A program made the translations under genes and the position numbers. A stretch of DNA of 64,000 bases from Marinospirillum alkalitolerans (GTDB taxonomy: Bacteria; Pseudomonadota; Gammaproteobacteria; Pseudomonadales; Halomonadaceae). The notes under the pieces are model-generated. The model saw only the letters and a program-made list of their open reading frames with translations, was not told the DNA's origin and ran no database searches. Numbering within the stretch: the first letter of the stretch is position 1; every line of letters begins with the position of its first letter. Positions 18,120-27,029 of the stretch are shown here, piece by piece. The stretch spans positions 124,001 to 188,000 of the forward strand of contig NZ_JBANFI010000003.1 of NCBI RefSeq assembly GCF_045055655.1, read 5' to 3'.

Positions 18120-18845
18120 TCAAAAATGGACTTCAACCACGCCCCGTGCGGCAACCCGTGCACGAATTGTACGCCCAGATTGTAAGTTTCTTACCCGCAC
18201 CTGATCGCCGACCTGGCCATTATCAAGCGCCTCACCCTGCATGCGGACCTGCAACTGGCTGCCAATGGCATGAATGACCACCTGATCGCCGCGATTCACT
18301 GCATGACTGGCGATCAGCTGTTGATCTGTCAGTACCGCCCCTTCATTCACCCGTGAGCGCAAACGAAAACCGACCAGATCCTCAATCCGAGTATAGTAGT
18401 TGCCACGGAGGCGCGAGACATCCATTTCACGCAATTCCAGCATCGAACGCGTCAATTGCGTTTGGCGCGGCAAGGCTGTCCGTGCAATCACCACTGGAGT
18501 GTAAACAGTAATATTGGCAGTGACATAGATAAACCAGCCTTGCTCAGCACAGGCGACACGCAAGTTGACACGACCGCGCAACTCTGCCCGTCCATGAGGC
18601 TCAACCTGTAAAGCTTCTTCACAGACAGGCAACCTTAAGCCACCTTGAGTTGTGCTAAGCTCTATCTGATAACGCTGTAGCTGCTCTTCACGCAGCTGCT
18701 GCTCAACCCAGTCATAGACTTCATCACGCAACTCAAGCATATTATGGGCTGCTTGATTACTGAAACCGAGTGCAGGCCAGACGAGCAAAAAACTCGCAAG
18801 CAGGATGCTTATCAACCTCAAAGGATGCAGTTTATACTCTGACAC
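18120..18845 (-). CDS. flgA: Flagellar P-ring assembly chaperone FlgA
   Basis: A 241-residue periplasmic protein that helps FlgI assemble into the P ring. A signal peptide occupies about residues 8-30 (ISILLASFLLVWPALG). The mature part ends in a SAF domain, with the typical VVIARTALPRQTQLTRSML near residue 118 and NRGDQVVIHAIGSQLQVRMQGEAL near residue 188. The start is GTG at 18845 with GGGAG nine bases before it; I see no better ATG. Its 5' end faces cheV across only 34 bases, so the divergent promoters must overlap coding sequence. Confidence 0.9.
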   Translation of the reverse strand: MSEYKLHPLRLISILLASFLLVWPALGFSNQAAHNMLELRDEVYDWVEQQLREEQLQRYQIELSTTQGGLRLPVCEEALQVEPHGRAELRGRVNLRVACAEQGWFIYVTANITVYTPVVIARTALPRQTQLTRSMLELREMDVSRLRGNYYTRIEDLVGFRLRSRVNEGAVLTDQQLIASHAVNRGDQVVIHAIGSQLQVRMQGEALDNGQVGDQVRVRNLQSGRTIRARVAARGVVEVHF

Positions 18846-18879
18846 GAATGCCCACTCCCTACTCTAAAGACTTGTGCTT

Positions 18880-19821
18880 ATGACCAACTCAGCAGGCAAA
18901 CTCACCGCTCGTAACAAAATCGCGGGTGGAAATCGCATGGAGCTGTTGCTTTTTCGCCTCAATGGCAGACAGCTTTATGGTATCAATGTATTCAAGGTCA
19001 AGGAGATTATTCCCTGCCCACGCCTGACCAACCTGCCTCACCACACCCCTGAAGTGCGTGGTGTCGCCCATGTGCGTGATGGTACCATTTCCGTGGTCGA
19101 CTTGGGCATGGCGATCCGCCAACCGGCGATGCAAAAACCAGAAACCCACTTTGTGATCGTCACTGAGTACAATCGCCGCACTCAGGGCTTTTTAGTGCGA
19201 GAAGTCGATCGCATCGTCAACATTGACTGGGAAGAAGTCCATCCACCACCCTCAGGTAGTGGTAAAGACAGCTTTTTAACCGCGATTACCCAACTGGATA
19301 ATCAACTGATCGAAATCATCGATGTTGAGAAGATCATCGCCAGTGTCGATCCTTTCGCGCAAACGGTTTCTTCAGAGATACTGACTGATGAAATCAAACA
19401 GATCGCACCTCAGTTCCATATTCTCTTGGTGGATGATTCAACCGTCGCTCGGCATCAGGTTGAAAAAAATCTCTCTGAAACCGGCGTCAAGTTTACCAGC
19501 CTGACCAATGGTCGGCAGGCGCTGGAATTTCTGCAGAACATGGCCGCAGAGGGCAAGAAGGTCAATGATGAGTTTTTGATGATCATCTCCGATATTGAGA
19601 TGCCTGAGATGGATGGTTACACCCTGACTAAGCACATCAAGCAAGACCCTAAACTGACCAACCTGACGGTGCTGCTCCACTCCTCCTTAAGCGGGATATT
19701 TAATGAATCCATGGTTAAAAAAGTGGGAGCCAACTACTTTTTAGCTAAATACGATGCGGATGAGCTGGCTAAGGTGGTGATTCACGAGATAAAAGCAGCT
19801 GCAGGCTTAAAGCGTGGTTAA
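18880..19821 (+). CDS. cheV: Chemotaxis protein CheV (CheW domain fused to a response receiver)
   Basis: A 313-residue coupling protein linking chemoreceptors to CheA. The N-terminal CheW domain begins at about residue 20 with ELLLFRLNGRQLYGINVFKV. The receiver domain begins near residue 177 with FHILLVDDSTVARHQ, has the phosphoacceptor in ISDIEMPEMDGY near residue 237, and the conserved lysine in LAKYDAD. Phosphorylation is thought to tune adaptation. ATG 18880 is preferred; a GTG six bases upstream is an alternative. It is divergent from flgA and followed by cheR, the arrangement known in Pseudomonas and Vibrio relatives. Near its end, AGCTGCAGG (19797-19805) has a distant inverted match at 19853-19861. 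Confidence 0.92.
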   Translation: MTNSAGKLTARNKIAGGNRMELLLFRLNGRQLYGINVFKVKEIIPCPRLTNLPHHTPEVRGVAHVRDGTISVVDLGMAIRQPAMQKPETHFVIVTEYNRRTQGFLVREVDRIVNIDWEEVHPPPSGSGKDSFLTAITQLDNQLIEIIDVEKIIASVDPFAQTVSSEILTDEIKQIAPQFHILLVDDSTVARHQVEKNLSETGVKFTSLTNGRQALEFLQNMAAEGKKVNDEFLMIISDIEMPEMDGYTLTKHIKQDPKLTNLTVLLHSSLSGIFNESMVKKVGANYFLAKYDADELAKVVIHEIKAAAGLKRG

Positions 19822-19933
19822 AAGCCTTGCTAATTTCTGGTTTTTATCAGAACCTGCAGCTATTATGCTTTGAGTGGTCAAAATACATTTTTCGGGTTTT
19901 TCTTAGTCCTGACTCAATGAATGGTGGTGAGGG

Positions 19934-20773
19934 ATGTCGACAACAAGAGTCTTAGCTCCACAAGAATTTGAAGCTTTCCGCAAGTTCCTCCAAGAGGCTT
20001 GCGGTATTTTGCTCGGCGATAATAAGCAGTACCTTGTCACCAGCCGCCTTGGTAAAATCATGGCGCAGCAAAACCTCGCCAGCCTGACCGATTTGATGCG
20101 CGAAATGCAGCGCAATCCTCGTTCTGGTTTAAAAGAAGCCGTTGTTGATGCGATGACCACCAATGAAACCCTCTGGTTTCGTGATGTCCATCCGTTCAAC
20201 ATCTTGCAAACGCGCGTCTTGCCCGAGCTGGCAGCACAAAATAGCCGTGAACCGCTACGCATCTGGTCTGCAGCGGCTTCGACAGGCCAAGAAGCCTACT
20301 CCATCTCGATGGTGCTTGAGGAGTTTAAGAAAACCTCGCCCACCGCCTTTCGCCTAGGCGAGAAAATTATCGGGACTGATATTTCCACCTCGGCACTGGC
20401 GACAGCCAAGTCTGGGATGTATGAAATGCTGGCGATTGGACGCGGCCTCTCTAAAGAGCGCCTGACTCAGCACTTCACACAAACCGGTGAAGGCAAGTGG
20501 AAGGTCAACCCCGGCATCCAAAAAAGAGCTGAGTTTCGTCAAATGAACCTGCTGCATAGCTACAATATGCTGGGTAAATTTGATGTGGTCTTCTGCCGCA
20601 ATGTGCTGATCTACTTCTCAGCTGAGCTGAAGAAAGATATTTTGCGGCGCATCCATGCCACACTCAAACCCGGTGGCTACTTGTTCCTGGGTGCCTCTGA
20701 AGCCCTTTCTAACATGCCGGATCTGTATGAAATGGTGCAATGTCGGCCCGGGATTATTTACCGCGCAAAATAA
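19934..20773 (+). CDS. cheR: Chemotaxis protein methyltransferase CheR
   Basis: A 279-residue SAM-dependent enzyme that methylates glutamates in chemoreceptors, such as the one at 4030. The small N-terminal helical domain runs to about residue 75, followed by TTNETLWFRDVHPF, then the SAM-binding WSAAASTGQEAYSI near residue 113 and VFCRNVLIYF near residue 217. The start ATG has GTGAGGG directly upstream. The cognate methylesterase and cheA/cheY are not in this window. A bidirectional terminator separates it from the TRAP transporter genes on the other strand. Confidence 0.94.
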   Translation: MSTTRVLAPQEFEAFRKFLQEACGILLGDNKQYLVTSRLGKIMAQQNLASLTDLMREMQRNPRSGLKEAVVDAMTTNETLWFRDVHPFNILQTRVLPELAAQNSREPLRIWSAAASTGQEAYSISMVLEEFKKTSPTAFRLGEKIIGTDISTSALATAKSGMYEMLAIGRGLSKERLTQHFTQTGEGKWKVNPGIQKRAEFRQMNLLHSYNMLGKFDVVFCRNVLIYFSAELKKDILRRIHATLKPGGYLFLGASEALSNMPDLYEMVQCRPGIIYRAK

Positions 20774-20824
20774 ATCACCTGCTCCAAGGCTGCAGCCAGC
20801 ATCAAGGCGAAGCAGCCTCAAATA

Positions 20825-20856
20825 AAAAAATCCCAGCTTTTAGGCTGGGATTTTTT
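20825..20856. terminator. Bidirectional terminator between cheR and the TRAP binding-protein gene
   Basis: A run of A, TCCCAGC at 20831-20837, a 6-nt loop, GCTGGGA at 20844-20850 and a run of T form a symmetric A-stem-T hairpin. It can terminate cheR on the plus strand and the TAXI protein gene on the minus strand. Confidence 0.88.
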
Positions 20857-20874
20857 ATCGGGCAAGTTTCAGAC

Positions 20875-21888
20875 TTAACGCTGAGCTGGGCTCAACTCTA
20901 AACCCTGTGCTTCCCAATAGGTCCGTGCGCCAGCATGCATCGGCGTAACGATACCTGTCAGTGCAGTATCACGACCCATCACACGCGCGGCATTAGAAAC
21001 ACTGCGCATAAAGGCTAAGCCTTCATCTGAGTAGATCAATCCCAACGCTTGGCCAATCCGCTCTTCTGATACATGACGACCTGTCACCCACAAGGCAGAA
21101 TCCTGAATCGTCACGACATCATAGTCCACGCCTGGGTAGGTGCCGGCAGGAATCGTGACCTGGGCATAGTAGGGGTGATTCTCAAACAGGCTACCAGCGC
21201 GGGCCGCTTCATAGGTTTGCAGCAAACGAACACGGTTAGAAGAAGCCGCCTGAATTACTGAAGCATTAGGGAAGCCAGCAAAGACCCACAGGGCATCAAT
21301 CTGGCGATCACCTAAAGCGGAAGCGCCTTGGTTATAACCGATATACTGGGGACGAATCTGATCCCAAATACCTAAACCTTCAAAATAACGCTGAGCAGAA
21401 GCGGCCGCACCAGAGCCAGCTGGGCCAACAGCAACACGGCGGCCAACCAGATCTTGTGGATTCTGGATCCCTGAGTTATCCAGCACGATCAAATGCGCAG
21501 GCGCACCAAACATATAGGCCACGGCCTGCACGTTACGATAACGGCGCGTGTCATTGGTCAGCTGACCATTCAAGCCTAGATAGAGATCACCTGAGTAGAC
21601 AATACCGAAATCCGCATCACGCGAGTTCACACGGCGCAGATTCTCAACAGAACCCGCAGAGGCCATGTTGGAGACTTCAACATTAGGCAGTTCACGCGAT
21701 AAACGTGTCGCAATGCCATTCGAGAAATACTGGAAAGTACCGCCATCTGGGCCACCTGAGAAGGCCAGACGCTCAGTGCGGGCCTCGGCACTGATCGGTG
21801 CTGTTGCCAGCGCTGCAGCAGTCACCGCAGCGGCGGCGAAGGTCAGGGGTTTAGCCAGGAATTGGCTGAAAGTGAGTTTATTGAGCAT
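20875..21888 (-). CDS. TAXI family TRAP transporter solute-binding protein
   Basis: A 337-residue periplasmic binding protein. The signal peptide covers about residues 1-32 (LTFAAAAVTAAALATAPISA), and the mature part begins with the TAXI-family FSGGPDGGTFQYFSNGIA and continues with SAGSVENLRRVNSRDADFGIVYSGD. It delivers a small acid or similar ligand to the fused permease at 22668. ATG 21888 is chosen because a GAGGAAAA ribosome site precedes it and the signal peptide then starts properly; the longer open frame to 22011 lacks these. It is the last gene of a permease-usp-binding protein group. The ligand cannot be predicted from sequence. Confidence 0.9.
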   Translation of the reverse strand: MLNKLTFSQFLAKPLTFAAAAVTAAALATAPISAEARTERLAFSGGPDGGTFQYFSNGIATRLSRELPNVEVSNMASAGSVENLRRVNSRDADFGIVYSGDLYLGLNGQLTNDTRRYRNVQAVAYMFGAPAHLIVLDNSGIQNPQDLVGRRVAVGPAGSGAAASAQRYFEGLGIWDQIRPQYIGYNQGASALGDRQIDALWVFAGFPNASVIQAASSNRVRLLQTYEAARAGSLFENHPYYAQVTIPAGTYPGVDYDVVTIQDSALWVTGRHVSEERIGQALGLIYSDEGLAFMRSVSNAARVMGRDTALTGIVTPMHAGARTYWEAQGLELSPAQR

Positions 21889-22029
21889 TCTTGTTTTCCT
21901 CGTCTTATCGATCTTCACTTTGTGATTATTATCTTGCGACAGCAGCCAATCCCCTCTACCCACCTGCAACATAGGCAGGAAGAACGCTCCTTCTATCGAA
22001 TAGAGCAGCAAGGTCGCTGATTGCTGTTT

Positions 22030-22067
22030 GCCAGATCATCCATGGCTGAGGCTATAGATGATCTGGC
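22030..22067. repeat. Perfect 11-bp inverted repeat between usp and the TAXI protein gene
   Basis: GCCAGATCATC at 22030-22040 and GATGATCTGGC at 22057-22067 pair perfectly around a 16-nt loop. No T run follows on either strand. In the minus-strand transcript it lies after usp and before the binding-protein gene, so it could be an mRNA-stabilising or processing hairpin, or an operator. The remaining 21889-22154 interval shows no gene. Confidence 0.6.
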
Positions 22068-22154
22068 GATCCAGCAGCTGATGGCAGGCAACTTGGCTGT
22101 GCAGTATCCAATCGGTCTGACAAGCACAAGTAGCCTGGCCAAGGCCGCCTAGTA

Positions 22155-22610
22155 TCAGTGGCTTCTCACCGTCAGAACAGGAATCGAGGCACTACGCACG
22201 ACACGCTCTGCTGTTGATCCAACTAATACCTTCTCTATACCAGTGCGGCCATGTGTGCCCATCACCAGTAAATCTGCACCTACCTTAGTGGCTTCTTCTA
22301 GAATGGCGTGGTAGTCCGCGCCCAGTACCACATCGGATGTCACTTGATATCCCTGCTGCCCAGCATCAGCAAAATGCTGTTCAACAAAGTGATTCATATC
22401 TTCTAAAGCATGGGTTTCAATTTCACGGACAAAGGTTTCAACAACCGCAGCAGGCAAGCGACGACGGCGCTTATCGCTCAGCTCGGTGATGACATGCACC
22501 ACATGCAAACGCGCTTGGCAGAGCTGCGCCAAACTGGCGGCATGCTGTGCAGCCTTGGCAGCACCTTCGGAAAAATCTGTCGCTAACATGAGGGTTTTAT
22601 AAGTGAACAT
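22155..22610 (-). CDS. Universal stress protein, UspA family, TRAP-associated
   Basis: A 151-residue single-domain Usp protein. It starts MFTYKTLMLATDFSE and ends with the ATP-binding pattern MGTHGRTGIEKVLVGST (G-2x-G-9x-G-S/T), which is intact, so it probably binds ATP. Basic KRRRRL near residue 55 is unusual. Usp proteins encoded inside TRAP operons, such as TeaD of Halomonas, regulate transport activity, and the position between permease and binding protein suggests the same role here. ATG 22610 is chosen over the longer frame to 22643 since GAGAAG lies just upstream and the family begins at this point. Confidence 0.88.
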   Translation of the reverse strand: MFTYKTLMLATDFSEGAAKAAQHAASLAQLCQARLHVVHVITELSDKRRRRLPAAVVETFVREIETHALEDMNHFVEQHFADAGQQGYQVTSDVVLGADYHAILEEATKVGADLLVMGTHGRTGIEKVLVGSTAERVVRSASIPVLTVRSH

Positions 22611-22667
22611 TTTTCTTCTCTCTATTGAGTCATATCCTGGCACTGGGATCGCCAGCGCCAGCCTGCT

Positions 22668-24872
22668 TTAGCGGGTTGGCTGTGCCACACCCTGAGGTGA
22701 TCCTGAGGCTCGGCCTTGCAGGAACCACACCAGAGCAATGATGCCCAAACCAGCCGCATCCGTATAGAGGCTCGGCCAGTAAAGCAAGAAGGTTCCTACG
22801 CCCAGCAGAATCCACTCTACCCAAGTGGTGGTACGGCGCAGATATCCCATCGCAAAGGCACCAAAAGCAATCGTACCCAAAGTCGCAGAGAAATAGGCTT
22901 GCGCTATCTCAGTAAAACTGCCGTCCATCAAAATGGCAGGCACAAAGGCAAAGAGCATCGGCATCACATAGAGCATCTTGGCAAACTTAAAGGCTGTCCA
23001 ACCGGTTTTCCAAGGATCAGAGCCAGCAATCGCGGCACCGGCATAGGCGGCCACACAGACAGGAGGCGTGATATTCGAATCCTGCGACAGCCAGTAGACA
23101 ATCATATGCGCAGCAATCACCGCGACACCAAATTCACCCAGGGCCGGCACGGCCAGCACCGCGACAATTAAGTAAGCGGCAGTCACAGGTACACCCATCC
23201 CCAGCACCAAAGAAGCCAGCGCGATCAAGACCAAGGCAATAATCAGACTGCCACCGGCCAGAGAAATAATCAGATCCGAGAATTTCAAGCCCATGCCCGT
23301 TAAGGAGATCACCCCCACGATCACCCCGATCACGCCCATCGTGGCCCCGACAACAAGCGTATTACGCGCGCCAAGCAAAATGGCTTCCCAAATTTCTTTG
23401 GGTCCCATGCGGGTTTCTTTTTGTACCCAGCTGACGGCAATACAAGAGAGGGTGGCCCAGAAGGCTGCATTACCCGCCGAACGCCCTGTCAACAGCAGAA
23501 TCGTGATAATGATCAGCGGTAAGGCAAAGTACCAGCCTGATTTCAGCACCTGCTTCCAGTGCGGAATTTCTTCTCCTTGGATCCCAACCAGTCCCTGCTT
23601 TTTGGCCTCAAAGTGCACCATAAAGTAGATCGACAAGAAATAAAGAATCGCTGGACCAATGGAGAGCAGCATAATGGTTGAGTAAGGTGTTCCGGTGAGT
23701 TCCGCCATCAAAAAGCCGCCTGCCCCCATAATCGGAGGCAAGAACATACCGCCAATCGACGCTGCAGGTTCAATACCACCAGCCACATGGGGCTTAAAGC
23801 CTGCCCGCTTCATCATCGGAATGGTAAAAGCACCTGAAGATACGGTATTGGCGATCGCACTGCCTGAAACCGAACCAAACAGAGCCGAAGACAAGACCGC
23901 GACCTTAGCTGGCCCGCCCGTTGAGCGACCGGCTAGCGCCAGCGGCAAGTCGATAAAGAACTGACCTGCACCTGATTTTTGTAGGAAGGCACCAAAGAAG
24001 ATAAACAAAATCACATAGGTGGCCAAAACACTGGCCATGACACCAAACAGACCATTGGTGGTGAGAAAGAGAGAGGTGGCCAGACGATCAAGGCTAAAGC
24101 CGCGATGCGCAAAAAGCTCTGGCAGATAAGGACCAAACAAACCAAAAGCCAGCATGCCAAGGCCAATCAGCGTAATCGACCAGCCAAGCACACGGCGACA
24201 GACCTCGAGCGACAGCAGAATACCCACTAGGCTGATCAGCATATCCAGCTCATTCTCTGCACCAGCACGATAGTTCAGCTGCTCAAACTGATGAATCCAA
24301 TACACCACTGCAGCACCAATCGCCAGCGCCAGAAAAAGATCACTGGCCGATGGGCTATTGGGCGCATTTTTTTCCATCCACAGATCCAAAAAACGCACCA
24401 CAGCAGCCAGAGGAAAAATCGCCAACACAAAATAATGCAGACGATCCAGATCTTGCTCCCATGCCACGGCCCAGCCATCAAACTCCAGCGTTTCTTTAAA
24501 CATCTGCACCTGCTGGTAGAAGGCGGTGGGAGAATCATAGACCACAAAGCTGCTCACCAGCACAGAGCCAACGACGCCAGCCAGCACCGCTGCGCCGATA
24601 CGCGCGGCTTGGCTCTGACCAGCGGGATAGAGCAGAAAAACCAGCACAAAGGTAATCAGCACATAGACACCCAGATGATACTGGATGGAGAGAGGCGCCA
24701 CGCCAGCGCCATAGAAGTAGACCAGCACCATCGCTGCACTAAGCAGTGCGACGAGGAGAGTCCAAGGGCGATTCAGGTGTCGCTCACTTTTGGCGTCCTT
24801 TTCCATCAACTCTTTCAGCTTTTCTTTTTCTTTTTGGCTCAAGCCATCGAGCGATTGATCGACATTCGACAT
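22668..24872 (-). CDS. TRAP transporter fused permease (4TM/12TM type)
   Basis: A 734-residue integral membrane protein combining the small DctQ-like and large DctM-like subunits in one chain, as is typical for TAXI systems. After a charged cytosolic start rich in Lys/Glu (residues 10-35) there are more than 15 hydrophobic segments. The large-subunit hallmarks are present near residue 315: GRSTGGPAKVAVLSSALFGS, then GSAIANTVSSGAFTIPMMK, and later IEPAASIGGMFLPPIMGAG. It uses a sodium gradient to import the ligand presented by the TAXI protein. It is the first gene of the minus-strand group. ATG 24872 follows a GGGAAGAG-type ribosome site. Confidence 0.92.
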   Translation of the reverse strand: MSNVDQSLDGLSQKEKEKLKELMEKDAKSERHLNRPWTLLVALLSAAMVLVYFYGAGVAPLSIQYHLGVYVLITFVLVFLLYPAGQSQAARIGAAVLAGVVGSVLVSSFVVYDSPTAFYQQVQMFKETLEFDGWAVAWEQDLDRLHYFVLAIFPLAAVVRFLDLWMEKNAPNSPSASDLFLALAIGAAVVYWIHQFEQLNYRAGAENELDMLISLVGILLSLEVCRRVLGWSITLIGLGMLAFGLFGPYLPELFAHRGFSLDRLATSLFLTTNGLFGVMASVLATYVILFIFFGAFLQKSGAGQFFIDLPLALAGRSTGGPAKVAVLSSALFGSVSGSAIANTVSSGAFTIPMMKRAGFKPHVAGGIEPAASIGGMFLPPIMGAGGFLMAELTGTPYSTIMLLSIGPAILYFLSIYFMVHFEAKKQGLVGIQGEEIPHWKQVLKSGWYFALPLIIITILLLTGRSAGNAAFWATLSCIAVSWVQKETRMGPKEIWEAILLGARNTLVVGATMGVIGVIVGVISLTGMGLKFSDLIISLAGGSLIIALVLIALASLVLGMGVPVTAAYLIVAVLAVPALGEFGVAVIAAHMIVYWLSQDSNITPPVCVAAYAGAAIAGSDPWKTGWTAFKFAKMLYVMPMLFAFVPAILMDGSFTEIAQAYFSATLGTIAFGAFAMGYLRRTTTWVEWILLGVGTFLLYWPSLYTDAAGLGIIALVWFLQGRASGSPQGVAQPTR

Positions 24873-25209
24873 AGTCTCTTCCCGTCAATGAATAGTTATT
24901 GTGTTGTTGATTTGAATGACTAAAGCACTTAGCGCGCCACATCAAGAATAGTCGTTAATAATCATACAGGTAGCAAAAAAGATTCAGACTTAAGTCTAAT
25001 CCAGGTTGAGCTAGTCATGTAGGGAAGTCCGCGCAACCAAGATCAACCGCGTGCGGATTTCCACACAAAATAGAGCAAGACTGGTCATCCTGAGCTAAAA
25101 CGACTATCTTATGCGCTTTTCAGCTACAGACACTGGCTCGACTTGCAGCCATCACAGCAGGCCCAGTGAGTAGCAGCATCCGACCTGTTTTCTGACCCAT
25201 CGGCACTCT
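24873..25209. promoter_or_regulatory. Divergent intergenic region between the TRAP permease and rsmC
   Basis: No gene is visible in these 337 bases. They must hold the promoters for the TRAP operon (minus) and probably for rsmC-cmoA-cmoB (plus). The clearest structure is a hairpin with GGAAGTCCGCGC at 25023-25034 and GTGCGGATTTCC at 25051-25062, 12 pairs with two wobbles as plus-strand RNA and a 16-nt loop. It lacks a T tract. Confidence 0.5.
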
Positions 25210-26289
25210 ATGTCCTCTTCTCATTGCGATCTCAATGCCTTTTTACAGCGCCATCGCGAGCGCTGGCAGCAGCCTCTCTGCCTGCTTGCCCCCCCAGCAG
25301 AGCTTCAACTAAGCGCCCTCTCTGCGCCTGTCGCGCTGAGCCTCAGTGCAGACTGGCGACAAGTTCTCCAAGCTCAACAGCAGGGCATCGCCGCTCAACT
25401 GGTGGGAGAGACCTTTGATCCACTGAGCCCACCCAGCCACCCGCTGCTATTCTGGCCTAAAGCCAAGGAAGAGGGCTTTTGGTGGCTTGAGCAGGCCTTG
25501 GCACACTGGCCGAGCCTTGATCTCGTGGGAGATAACCATAGCGGTTTAAAGGCCGTTGCGAAGAATCTCGCTCAAGCTGGGCTCAGCATTCACAAGGTGG
25601 ATACAGCCAAGCGCACCAGTCTCTATCGCCTTCAGCTCTCTGATCAGCCGACACAGGATCTGGCCCTGATACGCACACTGGCCCCCGTCGCCAAGGCCAG
25701 CCAATGGCAGACAGAAGATCAACTCACCTTGATCAGCCGCCCTGGCGTGTTTAGCCACGGACGCCTGGATGAGGGCTCGGCACTCTTACTGGAAGTCTGG
25801 CGCGAACGGCTACAAGAGCCAGCTCATCAGCAGCTGGGGCAGGCTCGACCCAAGCAGCTGCTGGATATGGGGTGTGGTTGTGGTCTGCTCGGCGCTTGGT
25901 TGCTCAAACACTACGCCAGCGCAGCGCAGCTCTGCGCAACGGATGTAAACGGACTGGCTTTGGCCGCCACACAAGCCACCCTTGCGGCTAATGGATTACA
26001 AGGTGAAGTCCTGCCGAGCGATATCTATTCTTCTTTAGATGGGCGGCGCTTTGATTGGATTGTCAGTAATCCACCCTTTCATACTGGGCAGCGCACAGAT
26101 TACAGCCTCGCTGAACGCCTGATTCGTCAGGCCCCGCAGCACCTCCATCCACAAGGCGAGTTGTGGCTGGTTGCGAACCGCTTTCTACCCTGGCCTGAAC
26201 TGCTCGAAGCCAGCTTCGGCCAGTATCAAGAATATGCTCAGGATGGCCGCTACGCCGTGTACTGGGCGCGAGGAGGACAGATCAAATGA
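25210..26289 (+). CDS. rsmC: 16S rRNA (guanine1207-N2)-methyltransferase RsmC
   Basis: A 359-residue enzyme with a degenerate N-terminal methyltransferase-like domain and an active C-terminal domain. The SAM loop is LLDMGCGCGLLG near residue 217, and the catalytic NPPFHTG, specific to guanine-N2 methyltransferases of this family, is near residue 292. It modifies G1207 of 16S rRNA in the 30S subunit. It overlaps cmoA by four bases (ATGA), which places an rRNA methyltransferase in one transcript with two tRNA wobble-base enzymes. RlmG is a close paralogue, but length and the HTG form of the motif favour RsmC. Confidence 0.85.
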   Translation: MSSSHCDLNAFLQRHRERWQQPLCLLAPPAELQLSALSAPVALSLSADWRQVLQAQQQGIAAQLVGETFDPLSPPSHPLLFWPKAKEEGFWWLEQALAHWPSLDLVGDNHSGLKAVAKNLAQAGLSIHKVDTAKRTSLYRLQLSDQPTQDLALIRTLAPVAKASQWQTEDQLTLISRPGVFSHGRLDEGSALLLEVWRERLQEPAHQQLGQARPKQLLDMGCGCGLLGAWLLKHYASAAQLCATDVNGLALAATQATLAANGLQGEVLPSDIYSSLDGRRFDWIVSNPPFHTGQRTDYSLAERLIRQAPQHLHPQGELWLVANRFLPWPELLEASFGQYQEYAQDGRYAVYWARGGQIK

Positions 26290-27026
26290 GTTTTGCTCCA
26301 GATGCGCTTTTTGCTCATCCTCTGGATCAGCATGCACGCTTTAGTTTTGATGAACAGGTTGTGCGGGTGTTTCCTGACATGATCAAGCGCTCTGTTCCTG
26401 GCTACTCACAGATGCTCAGCATGGCTGGGGTGATGGCCAAGCGCTATGTGCCCGAAGGCGGACGTATTTATGATCTAGGCTGCTCGCTTGGCGCGGGGCT
26501 GCTGTGTGTGGCACAACAGCTTGAAGCACACCAGCAACTCGAGCTGATCGGCATCGATACCTCTGCTGCGATGATCGAACAGGCCACCCAAGTGCTCGAA
26601 GCGGCCTTACCCGCTCGCCGCTGCCAACTGATGTGTGCGGATGTTCGCACAGTCGATTATCAGCCCTGCGATGCCATTTTGCTGAACTTTACGCTGCAGT
26701 TTCTCGCACCTGAAGATCGAGCTGCCTTGATCGAGCGCCTCTTTGCCGCGCTGCGACCCGGCGGCATACTGATTTTGAGTGAGAAGGTCCATCTTCAAGA
26801 TCAGCGTGAAGCTCAGCTGCTTTATGAACTGCACCATGATTTCAAACGCGCCAATGGCTACTCAGATCTCGAAATCGCACAAAAGCGCACAGCGCTGGAA
26901 GATGTACTGCGTACCGATACCCCTGAAATCCAGATCTCGCGCTTGCGTGAGGCGGGCTTCAGTCTGGTCAGCCAATGGTTCCAGTATCTGAACTTCACTT
27001 CTTTTATTGCACTGAAAGGCAGCTAA
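26286..27026 (+). CDS. cmoA: Carboxy-S-adenosyl-L-methionine synthase CmoA
   Basis: A 246-residue SAM-fold enzyme that makes carboxy-SAM from SAM and prephenate; the product is used by CmoB. It shows FDEQVVRVFPDMIKRSVPGY near residue 20, the SAM loop YDLGCSLGAGL near residue 62, and LRPGGILILSEKV near residue 158, all as in CmoA. The start overlaps the rsmC stop and cmoB follows directly, so production and use of carboxy-SAM are coupled. The pathway leads to uridine-5-oxyacetic acid at tRNA position 34, which widens wobble reading. Confidence 0.95.
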   Translation: MSFAPDALFAHPLDQHARFSFDEQVVRVFPDMIKRSVPGYSQMLSMAGVMAKRYVPEGGRIYDLGCSLGAGLLCVAQQLEAHQQLELIGIDTSAAMIEQATQVLEAALPARRCQLMCADVRTVDYQPCDAILLNFTLQFLAPEDRAALIERLFAALRPGGILILSEKVHLQDQREAQLLYELHHDFKRANGYSDLEIAQKRTALEDVLRTDTPEIQISRLREAGFSLVSQWFQYLNFTSFIALKGS

Positions 27027-27029
27027 TTG

